Below are positions 1 to 6,444 of a stretch of DNA of 7,504 nucleotides, piece after piece. The DNA lies in the NCBI GenBank assembly GCA_004195335.1, contig SDWK01000916.1, positions 1 to 7,504 on the forward strand. The letters are read 5' to 3'. A model generated the notes under the pieces. It was not told where the DNA came from. It worked only from the letters and a program-made list of their open reading frames with translations, and ran no database searches. Within the stretch, counting starts at the first letter, position 1; each line of letters starts with the position of its first letter. Position numbers and translations under genes: made by a program. Origin of the DNA: Shewanella sp. (GTDB taxonomy: Bacteria > Pseudomonadota > Gammaproteobacteria > Enterobacterales > Shewanellaceae).

Positions 1-230
1 CCGAGTTACTTGAATCAGATAACGGAGTTGGTTTTTATTTTAACCCCAATGAAGGTCACGAAATCATGCGGGAATTTTATGATATCATTAATGGTTTCAA
101 ATTGCAAAACACTGTCAATGTACGATGCTACCTGTATATTGTATCTGCTATGAACAATATCAAAACCAGAACTTTCAATATTATTCAATACCCATTCAAT
201 CATTTTAATGTTTACACTGGTGAGGTAGAT
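1..230. other. left-edge stretch without a supported gene
   Basis: No gene can be fixed here. The plus frame in register with the downstream LysR gene is open from the left edge, reading for example FYFNPNEGHEIMREFYDIING near its start, and it runs into the regulator with no stop. A codon-aligned minus-strand frame (203 to 15, 62 codons) is also open, but no ribosome site precedes its ATG and it would leave only 27 bases to the regulator start. The first part of the plus frame could be the end of a truncated or frameshifted upstream gene. The last 60 bases are AT-rich and probably hold the lysR promoter. Confidence 0.4.
174..200. repeat. three phased TTCAAT direct repeats upstream of lysR
   Basis: The hexamer TTCAAT occurs at 174-179, 184-189 and 195-200. 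The starts are 10 and 11 bases apart, about one helical turn, so all copies would lie on one face of the DNA. The last copy ends 30 bases before the regulator's ATG. A protein-binding site is an inference; AT-rich chance repetition is possible. Confidence 0.4.
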
Positions 231-1124
231 ATGCGGGTTGATGTGGATGCATTTAAATTGCTTGAAGTTCTGGTCGAAGAGGGCAGTTTCTCTAAGGCTG
301 CAGAGCGATTACATAAGGCTCAATCAGCGGTGAGTTATCAAGTGAAAAAACTTGAACAACACTTAGGTGTAAACCTATTTTGTCGTGATCAGTATCGAGC
401 AGAATTAACTCCAGAAGGTAAAGTCATCCTTGCCGAGGGACAAAAGTTACTGCAAAACCTTGCAAATATTGAACATTTAGCAAGTAAGTTTAGTGAGGGG
501 TGGGAACCTAAATTTGAATTAGTTGTTGATGGTGCCTTACCTATGGAGCCGATAATGAAAGCTTTGAAACGTATGGCATCCCATCAGATCCCCACCAAGA
601 TCCAGTTAAATGTGGAGTTTTTAGGTGGCGTTCAGAACAGGTTTGAACGAGACAATGCCGATCTTATGTTGGTAAAAGACTTTAGGGCAGGGCCTAATTA
701 TCGAGCTCAACCGCTTCCGGATATTAAGAGTGTATTAGTGGTTTCAGCTGACCATCCATTGGCACTCGAGAGAAACGTATCATTATTCGATCTACAACGA
801 TATGTGGAACTGACCATTGAAGACTCGTCTCCCGAGAACAATTATCGAGATGATTTGCAATTTGGTGGCGATAAAGTGTTCTACTTATCAGGTTTTATCA
901 TGAAAAAAAATGCATTGATGATGGGACTGGGATTTGGTTGGATGCCTGACTTTTTGATCCATGATGAGCTGAGCCGCACAGAGTTAGTTGAGGTCGATTT
1001 TCGAGGTGGTAGCCGATATAGATTCACGCCGCAGTTAGTGTCGACGATGGAGCGCCCTCTGGGTAAAGCCGGAAGGTTATTGACGGATCTGATTCTCGAA
1101 GAGTTTTCCAGTGCGGATTTATAA
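231..1124 (+). CDS. LysR-type transcriptional regulator
   Basis: This 297-residue protein is a LysR-family DNA-binding regulator of normal family length. The winged helix-turn-helix lies at about residues 5-65, with recognition region GSFSKAAERLHKAQSAVSYQ at 18-37 followed by VKKLEQHLG and the wing motif LTPEGK at 59-64. A linker helix follows, then a periplasmic-binding-like effector domain from about 92 to 290. The ATG at 231 is chosen because GAGG (222-225) sits 5 bases ahead and the LysR homology begins there. The frame stays open upstream to the window edge, so a start at 66 giving 352 residues would be a mis-extension. LysR genes often lie beside or divergent from their target, but the left neighbour is cut off, so target and inducer are unknown. 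Family assignment is firm; specific function is not. Confidence 0.93.
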   Translation: MRVDVDAFKLLEVLVEEGSFSKAAERLHKAQSAVSYQVKKLEQHLGVNLFCRDQYRAELTPEGKVILAEGQKLLQNLANIEHLASKFSEGWEPKFELVVDGALPMEPIMKALKRMASHQIPTKIQLNVEFLGGVQNRFERDNADLMLVKDFRAGPNYRAQPLPDIKSVLVVSADHPLALERNVSLFDLQRYVELTIEDSSPENNYRDDLQFGGDKVFYLSGFIMKKNALMMGLGFGWMPDFLIHDELSRTELVEVDFRGGSRYRFTPQLVSTMERPLGKAGRLLTDLILEEFSSADL

Positions 1125-1253
1125 ACTAGTGGCTGCCAATGGCGTCGAAGTTATCGTTTAAATAATCCCTTTTACGCATTTTTCCAACCAGGAGGTAAAG
1201 ATTCGGCCTTGGCATTTCTCATCTGTAAGCCATGTGGGAGGGGGCGTCGTTTG

Positions 1254-1275
1254 TCATTTTTGCGTTGCAAAATGA
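1254..1275. promoter_or_regulatory. inverted repeat, possible operator
   Basis: The left arm TCATTTTTGC and right arm GCAAAATGA are complementary apart from one extra T, around a GTT centre. The core TTTTGC-GTT-GCAAAA is exact. It lies about 130 bases after the lysR stop and contains T-N11-A spacing, the loose LysR-box pattern. A regulator site is an inference. Confidence 0.3.
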
Positions 1276-1462
1276 AAATAGTGTACAAATTTTGACTATT
1301 TTAACTGGGTTTGAAAAATTATTAAATTTCACCTTCAGTTTCGATTTCTTGAGCTTGAATTATTCTCATCGACTTTAAGTTCTTGTTTATGATATCAACA
1401 GTCCTAAAGGATCACTTAAACCTTATCTCATACCGTTAAGTCTGAGTACAGCATGACACTTA

Positions 1463-1468
1463 TATAAT
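1463..1468 (+). promoter_or_regulatory. putative -10 element for the 118-residue protein gene
   Basis: A perfect TATAAT occurs here with no recognisable -35 at 16-18 bases, so the promoter would be weak or activator-dependent. Initiation near 1475 would give a leader of about 120 bases that includes the dyad at 1532-1567. Confidence 0.35.
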
Positions 1469-1531
1469 GGATACATGTTTAAAACTCGGATAAGTGGTAT
1501 GGCATATGCAGCACATGCTTAAGAACTAAAG

Positions 1532-1567
1532 AGTGTTGTGAATATGCCGATAAAATATCATAACACT
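1532..1567 (+). promoter_or_regulatory. long leader hairpin upstream of the 118-residue protein gene
   Basis: Arm 1532-1545 (AGTGTTGTGAATAT) pairs with 1555-1567 (ATATCATAACACT). This gives about 13 pairs with one G-U and one bulged A around a 9-base loop. There is no T-run after it, so it is not an intrinsic terminator. It ends 18 bases before the GGAGGT ribosome site at 1586-1591. It could be an mRNA structure or a DNA-level operator. Confidence 0.45.
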
Positions 1568-1596
1568 GAATAAGCCGAGATTGTTGGAGGTGTTAG

Positions 1597-1953
1597 ATGA
1601 ACCAAATATTCATGCAGCATACATCGAGTCTTTACGCTAAATACGTTAATGATTTAGCATGTGGAGAGAGGCCTATTTCTGTTTGTCGAATCCAGGAGTT
1701 CACGGATGATCTTGCCAAAAGCTCAATGCTATTGCGTGAGTTCCAGTGGGACGATTGGTATCATAATAGCTATTTAGTAGACAGGCCTGAGTACATAGCG
1801 GATGCGACGCTACATGAATGTAAGTTATTGCTAACGGCCATGACGAGATTAGAGCGATTCAGCCCGGGAGTAATGGATAACATGCGCCGTCAGGGAGTTC
1901 TACTCGCGATTATTGAACGCTTCAATAGTTTCCCATTCAAGCTGGTGGGTTAA
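1597..1953 (+). CDS. DUF6508-like hypothetical protein
   Basis: This is a 118-residue soluble protein with no signal peptide or membrane segment. The start is firm: GGAGGT at 1586-1591 lies 5 bases before the ATG. From memory, the C-terminal half resembles the DUF6508 family: a Trp-rich patch (FQWDDWYHNSYL, residues 49-60), then an LLTAMTRLERFSPG segment (78-91) and a closing hydrophobic helix (QGVLLAIIERF, 99-109). Proteins of this family have no established function, and none is proposed. The gene stands alone, with a long leader containing a hairpin and an intrinsic terminator 22 bases after its stop. That a real gene is present is well supported; the family assignment is moderate. Confidence 0.8.
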   Translation: MNQIFMQHTSSLYAKYVNDLACGERPISVCRIQEFTDDLAKSSMLLREFQWDDWYHNSYLVDRPEYIADATLHECKLLLTAMTRLERFSPGVMDNMRRQGVLLAIIERFNSFPFKLVG

Positions 1954-1974
1954 TCATTTTTAGTTTGTCTGAAT

Positions 1975-2006
1975 AAAACGCCAGCATATTGCTGGCGTTT
2001 TGTTTT
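1975..2006. terminator. intrinsic terminator, possibly bidirectional
   Basis: A perfect 12-base stem (AAAACGCCAGCA / TGCTGGCGTTTT, 1975-1986 and 1990-2001) closes a TAT loop and is followed by a T-rich tail (TTTTGTTTT). It lies 22 bases after the DUF6508-like stop and 47 bases beyond the convergent ccpA stop at 2053. The A-run at the stem base gives a short U tract on the minus strand too, so it may serve both genes. Confidence 0.88.
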
Positions 2007-2052
2007 AAAAAAATAAGCCTCTTGTAATGAGGTGATCCCTATTTAACGAGTT

Positions 2053-3045
2053 CTATTTATCAAACGGAATGGGCTTGGGTGTATTCGCATTCGATGGAGG
2101 CAGAATAGGCAACACTATCCGAGGTTGCTCACCTGTAAGTGATTTAAGAAATGCTACCATCTCAAGTGTCTCTTTATCAGATAATGGCTGACCAAGCTGA
2201 ATATCTGCCATGGTGTTTACCGCTTCCTCTAAGGTCCAGGTCGCCCCATCGTGAAAGTACGGGTAAGTTAACTCAATATTACGCAGTGTCGGAACTTTAA
2301 AGACATATTTATCGGCCTCTTTTCCTGTTACTGCGATACGCCCCTCGGCCGGATTTTTAGTGTGGAACGGTTTCACTAGTCCCATCTTCATATACATGGT
2401 GCCACCAACCGCAGGTCCATTGTGACAGCTCGTACAGCCCTTACTCTTAAATAGTTGATAACCTGATTTCGCATCGGCTGTAATTGCAGTCTGATCTCCT
2501 TGAAGGTAGAGATCGAAAGGACTGTTTGGCGTAACCAATGTTTTTTCAAACTCGGCGATGGCATCGGTTATATTGTCAATATTGACCGAATTCTTACCAT
2601 AGATGGCTTCAAATTTCGCTTGATAGGCAGGCATGGAGTTTACGGTTGAGACGGCGAGTTCATGGGTGAAGCCCATCTCTCCTGGATTCGCGATGGGTCC
2701 GCCGGCTTGTTCTTTGAGATCTTTTGCGCGCCCGTCCCAAAATTGTGCCAGACCGTATTCAGCATTCAGAACAGTGGGAGAGTTAATCGGGCCCTCTTGC
2801 CACTTGTGTCCAATAGAGGTTGGAAGTGCGTCGACACCACCAAGCGATAGGTTATGGCATGAGTTACAGGAGATAAATCCAGACTTTGATAGTCTTGGTT
2901 CGAAAAACAACATCTTACCCAATTCAACTTTTTCCGGTGCTGTGATTTTGGCTGGTTTGATAATATCAATGGGCTCTTTGGCTACGGCTGGTGCTGTACT
3001 TATTGCTGCCAGGATAGCTAGATAAAGGGGAGAGATTAGTTTCAT
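2053..3045 (-). CDS. ccpA: di-haem cytochrome c peroxidase
   Basis: This 330-residue periplasmic enzyme reduces hydrogen peroxide to water using electrons from small c-type cytochromes. Residues 1-22 form a signal peptide ending APAVA. Two c-haem sites are visible: CNSCH (60-64), belonging to the peroxidatic domain, and CTSCH (204-208), belonging to the electron-transfer domain. Other family marks are GKMLFFEPRLS (43-53), SIGH (77-80), QFWDGRAKDLKEQAGGPIANPGEM (101-124, with the conserved Gln and Glu lining the active site), YFHDG (263-267), NTMADIQLG (277-285, M279 the likely distal haem ligand) and SLTGEQP near the end. The start at 3045 has TGAGGT (3056-3051) 5 bases upstream and begins the signal peptide; the frame stays open to 3180 by chance. 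Shewanella ccpA is known to respond to oxygen-related regulators, but I see no clear FNR or CRP box. Confidence 0.96.
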   Translation of the reverse strand: MKLISPLYLAILAAISTAPAVAKEPIDIIKPAKITAPEKVELGKMLFFEPRLSKSGFISCNSCHNLSLGGVDALPTSIGHKWQEGPINSPTVLNAEYGLAQFWDGRAKDLKEQAGGPIANPGEMGFTHELAVSTVNSMPAYQAKFEAIYGKNSVNIDNITDAIAEFEKTLVTPNSPFDLYLQGDQTAITADAKSGYQLFKSKGCTSCHNGPAVGGTMYMKMGLVKPFHTKNPAEGRIAVTGKEADKYVFKVPTLRNIELTYPYFHDGATWTLEEAVNTMADIQLGQPLSDKETLEMVAFLKSLTGEQPRIVLPILPPSNANTPKPIPFDK

Positions 3046-3134
3046 TTGAGACCTCACATTAAGACTTGTTTTTTGTAGGGTTATTAATGTGGGTATCATA
3101 ATGACTTGAACTGACTTTATATAACGCATTGTTT

Positions 3135-3149
3135 CGATAGAGACTATCG
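3135..3149. promoter_or_regulatory. short perfect palindrome upstream of ccpA
   Basis: CGATAG and CTATCG flank an AGA centre, 90-104 bases ahead of the ccpA start. TA-rich sequence (TATATAAA on the minus strand, about 3124-3117) follows it toward the gene and could be the -10 region. The position would suit an operator or activator site. The arms are only 6 bases, so chance is a real possibility. Confidence 0.3.
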
Positions 3150-3273
3150 TTGATTTGGATTGGGTTTCCGTGAAGAGCATCTCGGTTATAAATGTTATTT
3201 TCAGGCAGGCTTTCCGTTTAACCTCTAAAGATTTGCATTTTTGCTATCCATGCGATGAATGTGCGGCTAGAGA

Positions 3274-3501
3274 TTAAGATTTCATTTTTCTTAATAGGAT
3301 TTTTCTATCCAGCCAGGCCGCCGAGGTATTGAGTTGCCGCTGACTCTTACGCAACCACACCTTAGCCCAAGGATATTCCAGACTCAGGATGGCTAGACCA
3401 ACGGGAAGCAGCAACCAGGCGGGCCCTGGTAAAATTAACAATGCTGTGCCTGCGAAGGTGAGTATACCCCCGGTTATCGTTATGACCGTTTTACGTAACA
3501 T
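3274..3501 (-). CDS. PGPGW-type small transmembrane protein
   Basis: This 75-residue inner-membrane protein resembles the PGPGW putative transmembrane family. A first hydrophobic segment (about residues 5-24) runs into the signature PGPAW (25-29), then a second segment (about 29-41) ends in LEYPWA (41-46). A basic C-terminal tail follows, predicted to be cytoplasmic. The start is ATG 3501: AAGGAG (3512-3507) lies 5 bases ahead, whereas an in-frame GTG two codons upstream (3507) overlaps the ribosome site. Function of the family is unknown. It lies 228 bases upstream of ccpA on the same strand, too far to assume cotranscription, and diverges from the solute-binding gene. Here the family's PGPGW reads PGPAW. 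Confidence 0.85.
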   Translation of the reverse strand: MLRKTVITITGGILTFAGTALLILPGPAWLLLPVGLAILSLEYPWAKVWLRKSQRQLNTSAAWLDRKILLRKMKS

Positions 3502-3542
3502 AGGCACTCCTTGACTCAGTCTCTTTGAATAGTTATTTTCCC

Positions 3543-3569
3543 ATTAAAGCGTCTCTATAGACCAGTCAA
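3543..3569 (-). promoter_or_regulatory. possible promoter for the PGPGW gene
   Basis: On the minus strand TTGACT (3569-3564) is followed after 15 bases by TTTAAT (3548-3543), about 40 bases ahead of the ribosome site. The spacer is short for sigma-70. Confidence 0.25.
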
Positions 3570-3609
3570 CAATTGTAACAAAGCTTAATGAGTAGATTAA
3601 TAAAGCAGC

Positions 3610-3615
3610 TATACT
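3610..3615 (+). promoter_or_regulatory. possible -10 for the solute-binding protein gene
   Basis: TATACT lies about 60 bases before the GTG start, in the divergent gap. No good -35 is seen at 16-18 bases (TTAATG is at 19), so this is weak. Confidence 0.25.
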
Positions 3616-3675
3616 GAGTGGGAGTACTCTTTAAAAGAGGCGTTTAACATCGGTGATCTGAGGGGATTAGGCGGC

Positions 3676-4449
3676 GTGCGTAAATACACATTTTTCTTCG
3701 CGATTTTGTGTCCGCTTCTGCTGTGTATCGGAAACTTTTCGGTTCCTAGTGCAAAAGCCGGTACGCTTCACCTGACTTCTCTTCATTGGCCTCCCTATTC
3801 CGGGAGTACCTTAAAGCAGCAGGGAGCCACTATTGCTATTACTCGGGCTGCAATGAGAGCCGTAGGCCATGAACTCATTGTAGGCTTTTTCCCTTGGAGC
3901 AGAGCCATAAGGCTTGTGAATCGGCCCGAGTCTAAATATGTTGGATATCTTCCGGCCTATAGCTACCCAACAGATGAATTTGTATTTTCAGCGCCTTTAG
4001 GGAGCAGTCCTTTAGGGCTCGTTGAGCAGCATCTACATCCTGTCAGTTGGTCCAGCCTCGCAGATCTTAATCAGTACAGGCTCGGTGTGGTGAGAGATTA
4101 CACAAATACGGCCGAGCTCGATGCTATGATTAAGCTAGGCAGTCAAAAGGTTGAGATTGTCAATTCTGATGAGCATAACGTAAAAAAGGTGGCAACGGGT
4201 CGCATCGATGCTGCGGTTATCGATTTGCATGTCTTACGTTACCTTCTGTCCCAAAAAGAGTTGAAGTCACTCGCAGGGAAATTACAGATAAACAAGAAGA
4301 CACTTGAAGATAAGCAAATGTTTATCGCGTTTAGAAATACGAAAGAAGGCCATTACTGGCGAGATATGTTTAATGTTGGCTTGTCAAAAATTGATGCTCA
4401 GTCCATTTTAGGTGAGTATATGTCGGAGGTGAAAAAAGGCAGTAAGTAA
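3676..4449 (+). CDS. periplasmic solute-binding protein, SBP_bac_3-like
   Basis: This 257-residue secreted protein resembles the type II periplasmic amino-acid-binding fold (SBP_bac_3). Residues 1-28 form a signal peptide with a long hydrophobic core ending PSAKA; no lipobox Cys is apparent. The domain opens with LTSLHWPPYSG (33-43), then an AITRAAMRAVGHEL helix and the PWSRAIRLV motif typical of this group, and continues through VRDYTNT and a GRIDAAVIDLHVLRYLL segment. The start is GTG at 3676, which begins the signal peptide, with GAGGGG (3660-3665) 10 bases upstream. No permease or ATPase lies nearby, so it is an orphan of the kind frequent in Shewanella and Vibrio. Ligand is unknown, and a transport role is not established. 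Divergent from the PGPGW gene, convergent with yccF. Confidence 0.88.
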   Translation: MRKYTFFFAILCPLLLCIGNFSVPSAKAGTLHLTSLHWPPYSGSTLKQQGATIAITRAAMRAVGHELIVGFFPWSRAIRLVNRPESKYVGYLPAYSYPTDEFVFSAPLGSSPLGLVEQHLHPVSWSSLADLNQYRLGVVRDYTNTAELDAMIKLGSQKVEIVNSDEHNVKKVATGRIDAAVIDLHVLRYLLSQKELKSLAGKLQINKKTLEDKQMFIAFRNTKEGHYWRDMFNVGLSKIDAQSILGEYMSEVKKGSK

Positions 4450-4471
4450 GCTTGCTGCGTAAACGAAAAGC

Positions 4472-4493
4472 GCCGAACTAAAGATAATTCGGC
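4472..4493. terminator. weak bidirectional hairpin between convergent genes
   Basis: GCCGAA (4472-4477) and TTCGGC (4488-4493) enclose a 10-base loop, 22 bases after the solute-binding gene stop. On the minus strand a T-rich stretch (GCTTTTCGTTT) follows, so it serves yccF transcripts slightly better than the plus gene. The stem is short, so the call is tentative. Confidence 0.45.
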
Positions 4494-4581
4494 TTGTTGG
4501 TTATGCTGTTAATGAGTGATCGGGTGTGTAACCATGTTTTGACCGAGTCACACATTAAAACGTATCGTTTAACCTGTTGCT

Positions 4582-4989
4582 CTATGCTTTGGTGATAACC
4601 GTCTGCCCGATAGGGGTTAAGCTTAATAGCGCCAATTTCAGGTGCTGAATACCAAAGGGGATCCCTATAATGGTAACAAAGCATGCCAATGCGTGAGTAA
4701 TGTGACCTATTGCAAGCCAAATCCCAAACAGTAAAAACCAGACGATATTGCCTAATGTACCAAATGTGCCTGTACCGATATCCTCACTGCCAGTCAGACT
4801 CCTTCTGCTCATATGATCTTGTCCAAATGGCCAGAAGGTCATTTCACCGATGACAAAACAGGCGCGCCCAAATGGAATGCCGATAATACTGATATAACAG
4901 AGTAGGCCCGCGATCCACCAGGCTAAGCCCATAACAAATCCGCCGAGAACAAACCATGCAATGTTAAAGATTAAACGTAATACTGCCAT
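4582..4989 (-). CDS. yccF: YccF family inner-membrane protein
   Basis: This 135-residue, strongly hydrophobic protein matches the YccF (DUF307) family and is close in length to E. coli YccF. It consists of two similar halves, each with a hydrophobic N(I)xW start followed by an IIGIPFG motif. The first is residues 8-47 (IIGIPFG 35-41), the second 81-119 (IIGIPFG 107-113). They are joined by a polar linker (GQDHMSRRSLTGSEDIG, 56-72). Several membrane helices are expected. AGGAG (5000-4996) sits 6 bases before the ATG. The biochemical role of the family is unknown. The gene is alone, and its promoter should lie in the 199-base gap shared with the divergent PLP enzyme gene. Confidence 0.93.
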   Translation of the reverse strand: MAVLRLIFNIAWFVLGGFVMGLAWWIAGLLCYISIIGIPFGRACFVIGEMTFWPFGQDHMSRRSLTGSEDIGTGTFGTLGNIVWFLLFGIWLAIGHITHALACFVTIIGIPFGIQHLKLALLSLTPIGQTVITKA

Positions 4990-5147
4990 TAAAAACTCCT
5001 TATAAAGGCAAAAGTTAAGCTGCGCTATACAGTAAATAAGCTAGAAACATGCCAATTATTTATCTTGTTGTAAAATATCATCTTTTTGTTTTTATACGGT
5101 TTGGAAATAGTGAAAAATACTAGATGTTAGTGGTTTTGCTAGATAGG

Positions 5148-5169
5148 CTGACAGTGCTAAACTTGTCAG
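5148..5169. promoter_or_regulatory. inverted repeat just upstream of the PLP enzyme gene
   Basis: CTGACA (5148-5153) and TGTCAG (5164-5169) are exact complements around a 10-base centre. Allowing one bulged base, GT/AC extends the stem. It lies 20-41 bases before the ATG, so it could be an operator overlapping transcription initiation or a leader hairpin ahead of the AGGT ribosome site (5181-5184). Confidence 0.35.
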
Positions 5170-5188
5170 TTCAACAGTTTAGGTTTAA

Positions 5189-6115
5189 ATGACGATGAAA
5201 TTAACCCATACCCCAGTCGATTCGATTGAGATGTTTGACAGAGACATTTTTGTTAAACGAGATGACCTCCTGCATCCGGAGTTTTCCGGTAATAAGGCTC
5301 GTAAATTTGCCTATTTTCTCGAGCATGACTTCCCGGATGTTCAGAAGCTTATTGGCTATGGATCTGCTCAGGCAAACTCACTCTACTCTATGTCTGCACT
5401 CGCTAAACTGAGAGGGTGGCAGCTGGACTTTTATGTCGACCATATCGCTTCTCACATCAAAACACAGCAAGAGGGCAATTATATCAGTGCTTGTGAAAAT
5501 GGCGCTAATATCATTGATCTCAGCGAGCAAAGTGATCGAGAAGGGCGTGATACCTTGACCTATATCGAAGAGCAAGTATTGCCGAATCAAGAGCACGCTG
5601 TGTTTGTGCCTGAGGGGGGAAGGTGCGGTTATGCAGAGTTTGGCGTATTTAAACTTGCCGAGGAGATCTGCGAGTGGTTTAAGCTGAATGCTCACTCTTC
5701 TCTTATTGTGTTTCTTCCTTCTGGTACCGGTACAACCGCGCTGTTTCTCAATAAGTATTTTGTCGGTTCGGGATTCGACATTCGAGTGTTAACTTGTGCA
5801 GCCGTTGGCGGTGATGGGTACCTTAAACAGCAATTTGAAATGCTCAGTGGTGAGGCTGCACATTATCCTGAGATTGTTGCCATGCCCAAGAAATTCCATT
5901 TCGGTAAGTTGTATCGAGAGTTTTATGAAATGTGGAAGCGGGCCTGCAATACAGGTATCGAATTTGAACTTCTCTACGATCCTTTAGGCTGGATGGCACT
6001 GGAACATTATCTGAACATAACGGCGGATAAAACACCTATCATGTACCTTCATCAGGGAGGGCTGCTAGGCAATGTCAGTATGCTGCCTCGATATCAACGC
6101 AAGTATGCCGATTAA
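5189..6115 (+). CDS. PLP-dependent enzyme, D-cysteine desulfhydrase / ACC deaminase family
   Basis: This 308-residue cytoplasmic enzyme belongs to the fold-type II (tryptophan synthase beta-like) PLP family that includes D-cysteine desulfhydrase and 1-aminocyclopropane-1-carboxylate deaminase. The signature KRDDLLHPEFSGNKARKF (23-40) carries the expected PLP-binding lysine, K36. GYGSAQANS (57-65) stands where relatives have GGIQSNHTR, SGTGTTALF (178-186) is the phosphate loop, and YLHQGGLLGN (286-295) is the C-terminal motif. The altered GSAQANS segment means substrate cannot be assigned; D-cysteine breakdown to pyruvate, sulfide and ammonia is only one possibility. ATG 5189 is preferred over in-frame ATG 5195: AGGT (5181-5184) lies 4 bases ahead of the first and 10 of the second. 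The gene is monocistronic as far as seen, and no terminator is obvious. Confidence 0.9.
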   Translation: MTMKLTHTPVDSIEMFDRDIFVKRDDLLHPEFSGNKARKFAYFLEHDFPDVQKLIGYGSAQANSLYSMSALAKLRGWQLDFYVDHIASHIKTQQEGNYISACENGANIIDLSEQSDREGRDTLTYIEEQVLPNQEHAVFVPEGGRCGYAEFGVFKLAEEICEWFKLNAHSSLIVFLPSGTGTTALFLNKYFVGSGFDIRVLTCAAVGGDGYLKQQFEMLSGEAAHYPEIVAMPKKFHFGKLYREFYEMWKRACNTGIEFELLYDPLGWMALEHYLNITADKTPIMYLHQGGLLGNVSMLPRYQRKYAD

Positions 6116-6349
6116 GTCCACATCTGTAGAGGCGGTCTTGAGTCGAAATATCTTGGAGGGATTCATCATTGAAGTTTTTACCGTTTGGTCAGGCTGGGTA
6201 TCTGTGAAATTAATACAGCCTGAACCAAAGGTAGATGTTACTTTACTGCCTGATAGCTGAGTTAATGACGTCAGTCCTATCTGTTCCCAATTTCCGGTGG
6301 AAGCTAGGGTCATTCGATACCAGTGAGAGGTGTATCGATTGGCATTCAT
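6065..6349 (-). CDS. doubtful minus-strand reading frame
   Basis: This 94-codon open frame is Ser/Thr-rich (for example LTSLTQLSGSKVTSTFGSG near the middle) and has no recognised domain. No Shine-Dalgarno precedes its ATG, and its last 51 bases overlap the end of the PLP enzyme gene on the other strand. It lies 95 bases downstream of the 57-residue small gene on the same strand, so it could be a second gene of that transcript or the tail of an eroded gene. It is otherwise the only content of the gap 6116-6444. I do not recognise it. Confidence 0.22.
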   Translation of the reverse strand: MNANRYTSHWYRMTLASTGNWEQIGLTSLTQLSGSKVTSTFGSGCINFTDTQPDQTVKTSMMNPSKIFRLKTASTDVDLIGILALISRQHTDIA

Positions 6350-6444
6350 TTTTAACTAATTGTATTGCGTTATCTTACGACAAATTGACTCTTTTTATCA
6401 TTAATGAACGTTTGCCATCATTCATTACGTTTATCGCGATGAGC

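Larger units (their letters stand above)
1125..1596. other. 472-base gene-free interval
   Basis: No convincing gene lies between the LysR regulator and the 118-residue protein. The interval holds a near-perfect Shine-Dalgarno (AGGAGGT, 1190-1196) without a good start behind it, an imperfect inverted repeat at 1254-1275, a TTGACT at 1293-1298 with only a weak -10 downstream, a perfect TATAAT at 1463-1468, and a strong dyad at 1532-1567. This looks like promoter and leader sequence for the downstream gene. A small RNA is possible but not shown. Confidence 0.5.

Noticed and set aside
15..203. Minus-strand 62-codon frame at the left edge
   Set aside because: No ribosome site, codon-aligned antisense to another open frame in AT-rich DNA, and no recognisable domain.
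2633..3025. 130-codon plus-strand frame inside ccpA
   Set aside because: It is antisense to a clearly recognised cytochrome c peroxidase and has no supporting start signal.
3046..3273. FNR or CRP site upstream of ccpA
   Set aside because: TTGATTTGGATTGG and TGTGAGGTCTCA each match only one half-site well; the second also overlaps the ribosome site.
2053..3501. ccpA and the PGPGW gene as one operon
   Set aside because: They are on the same strand but separated by 228 bases containing promoter-like and dyad sequence, so cotranscription is not supported.
5018..5036. LexA (SOS) box upstream of yccF, from TACTGTATA on the minus strand
   Set aside because: Only one half fits. The expected ACAG at the fixed spacing is missing, with GCAG too close.
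5378..5695. 105-codon minus-strand frame inside the PLP enzyme gene
   Set aside because: It is antisense to conserved coding sequence; its openness follows from the codon use of the real gene.
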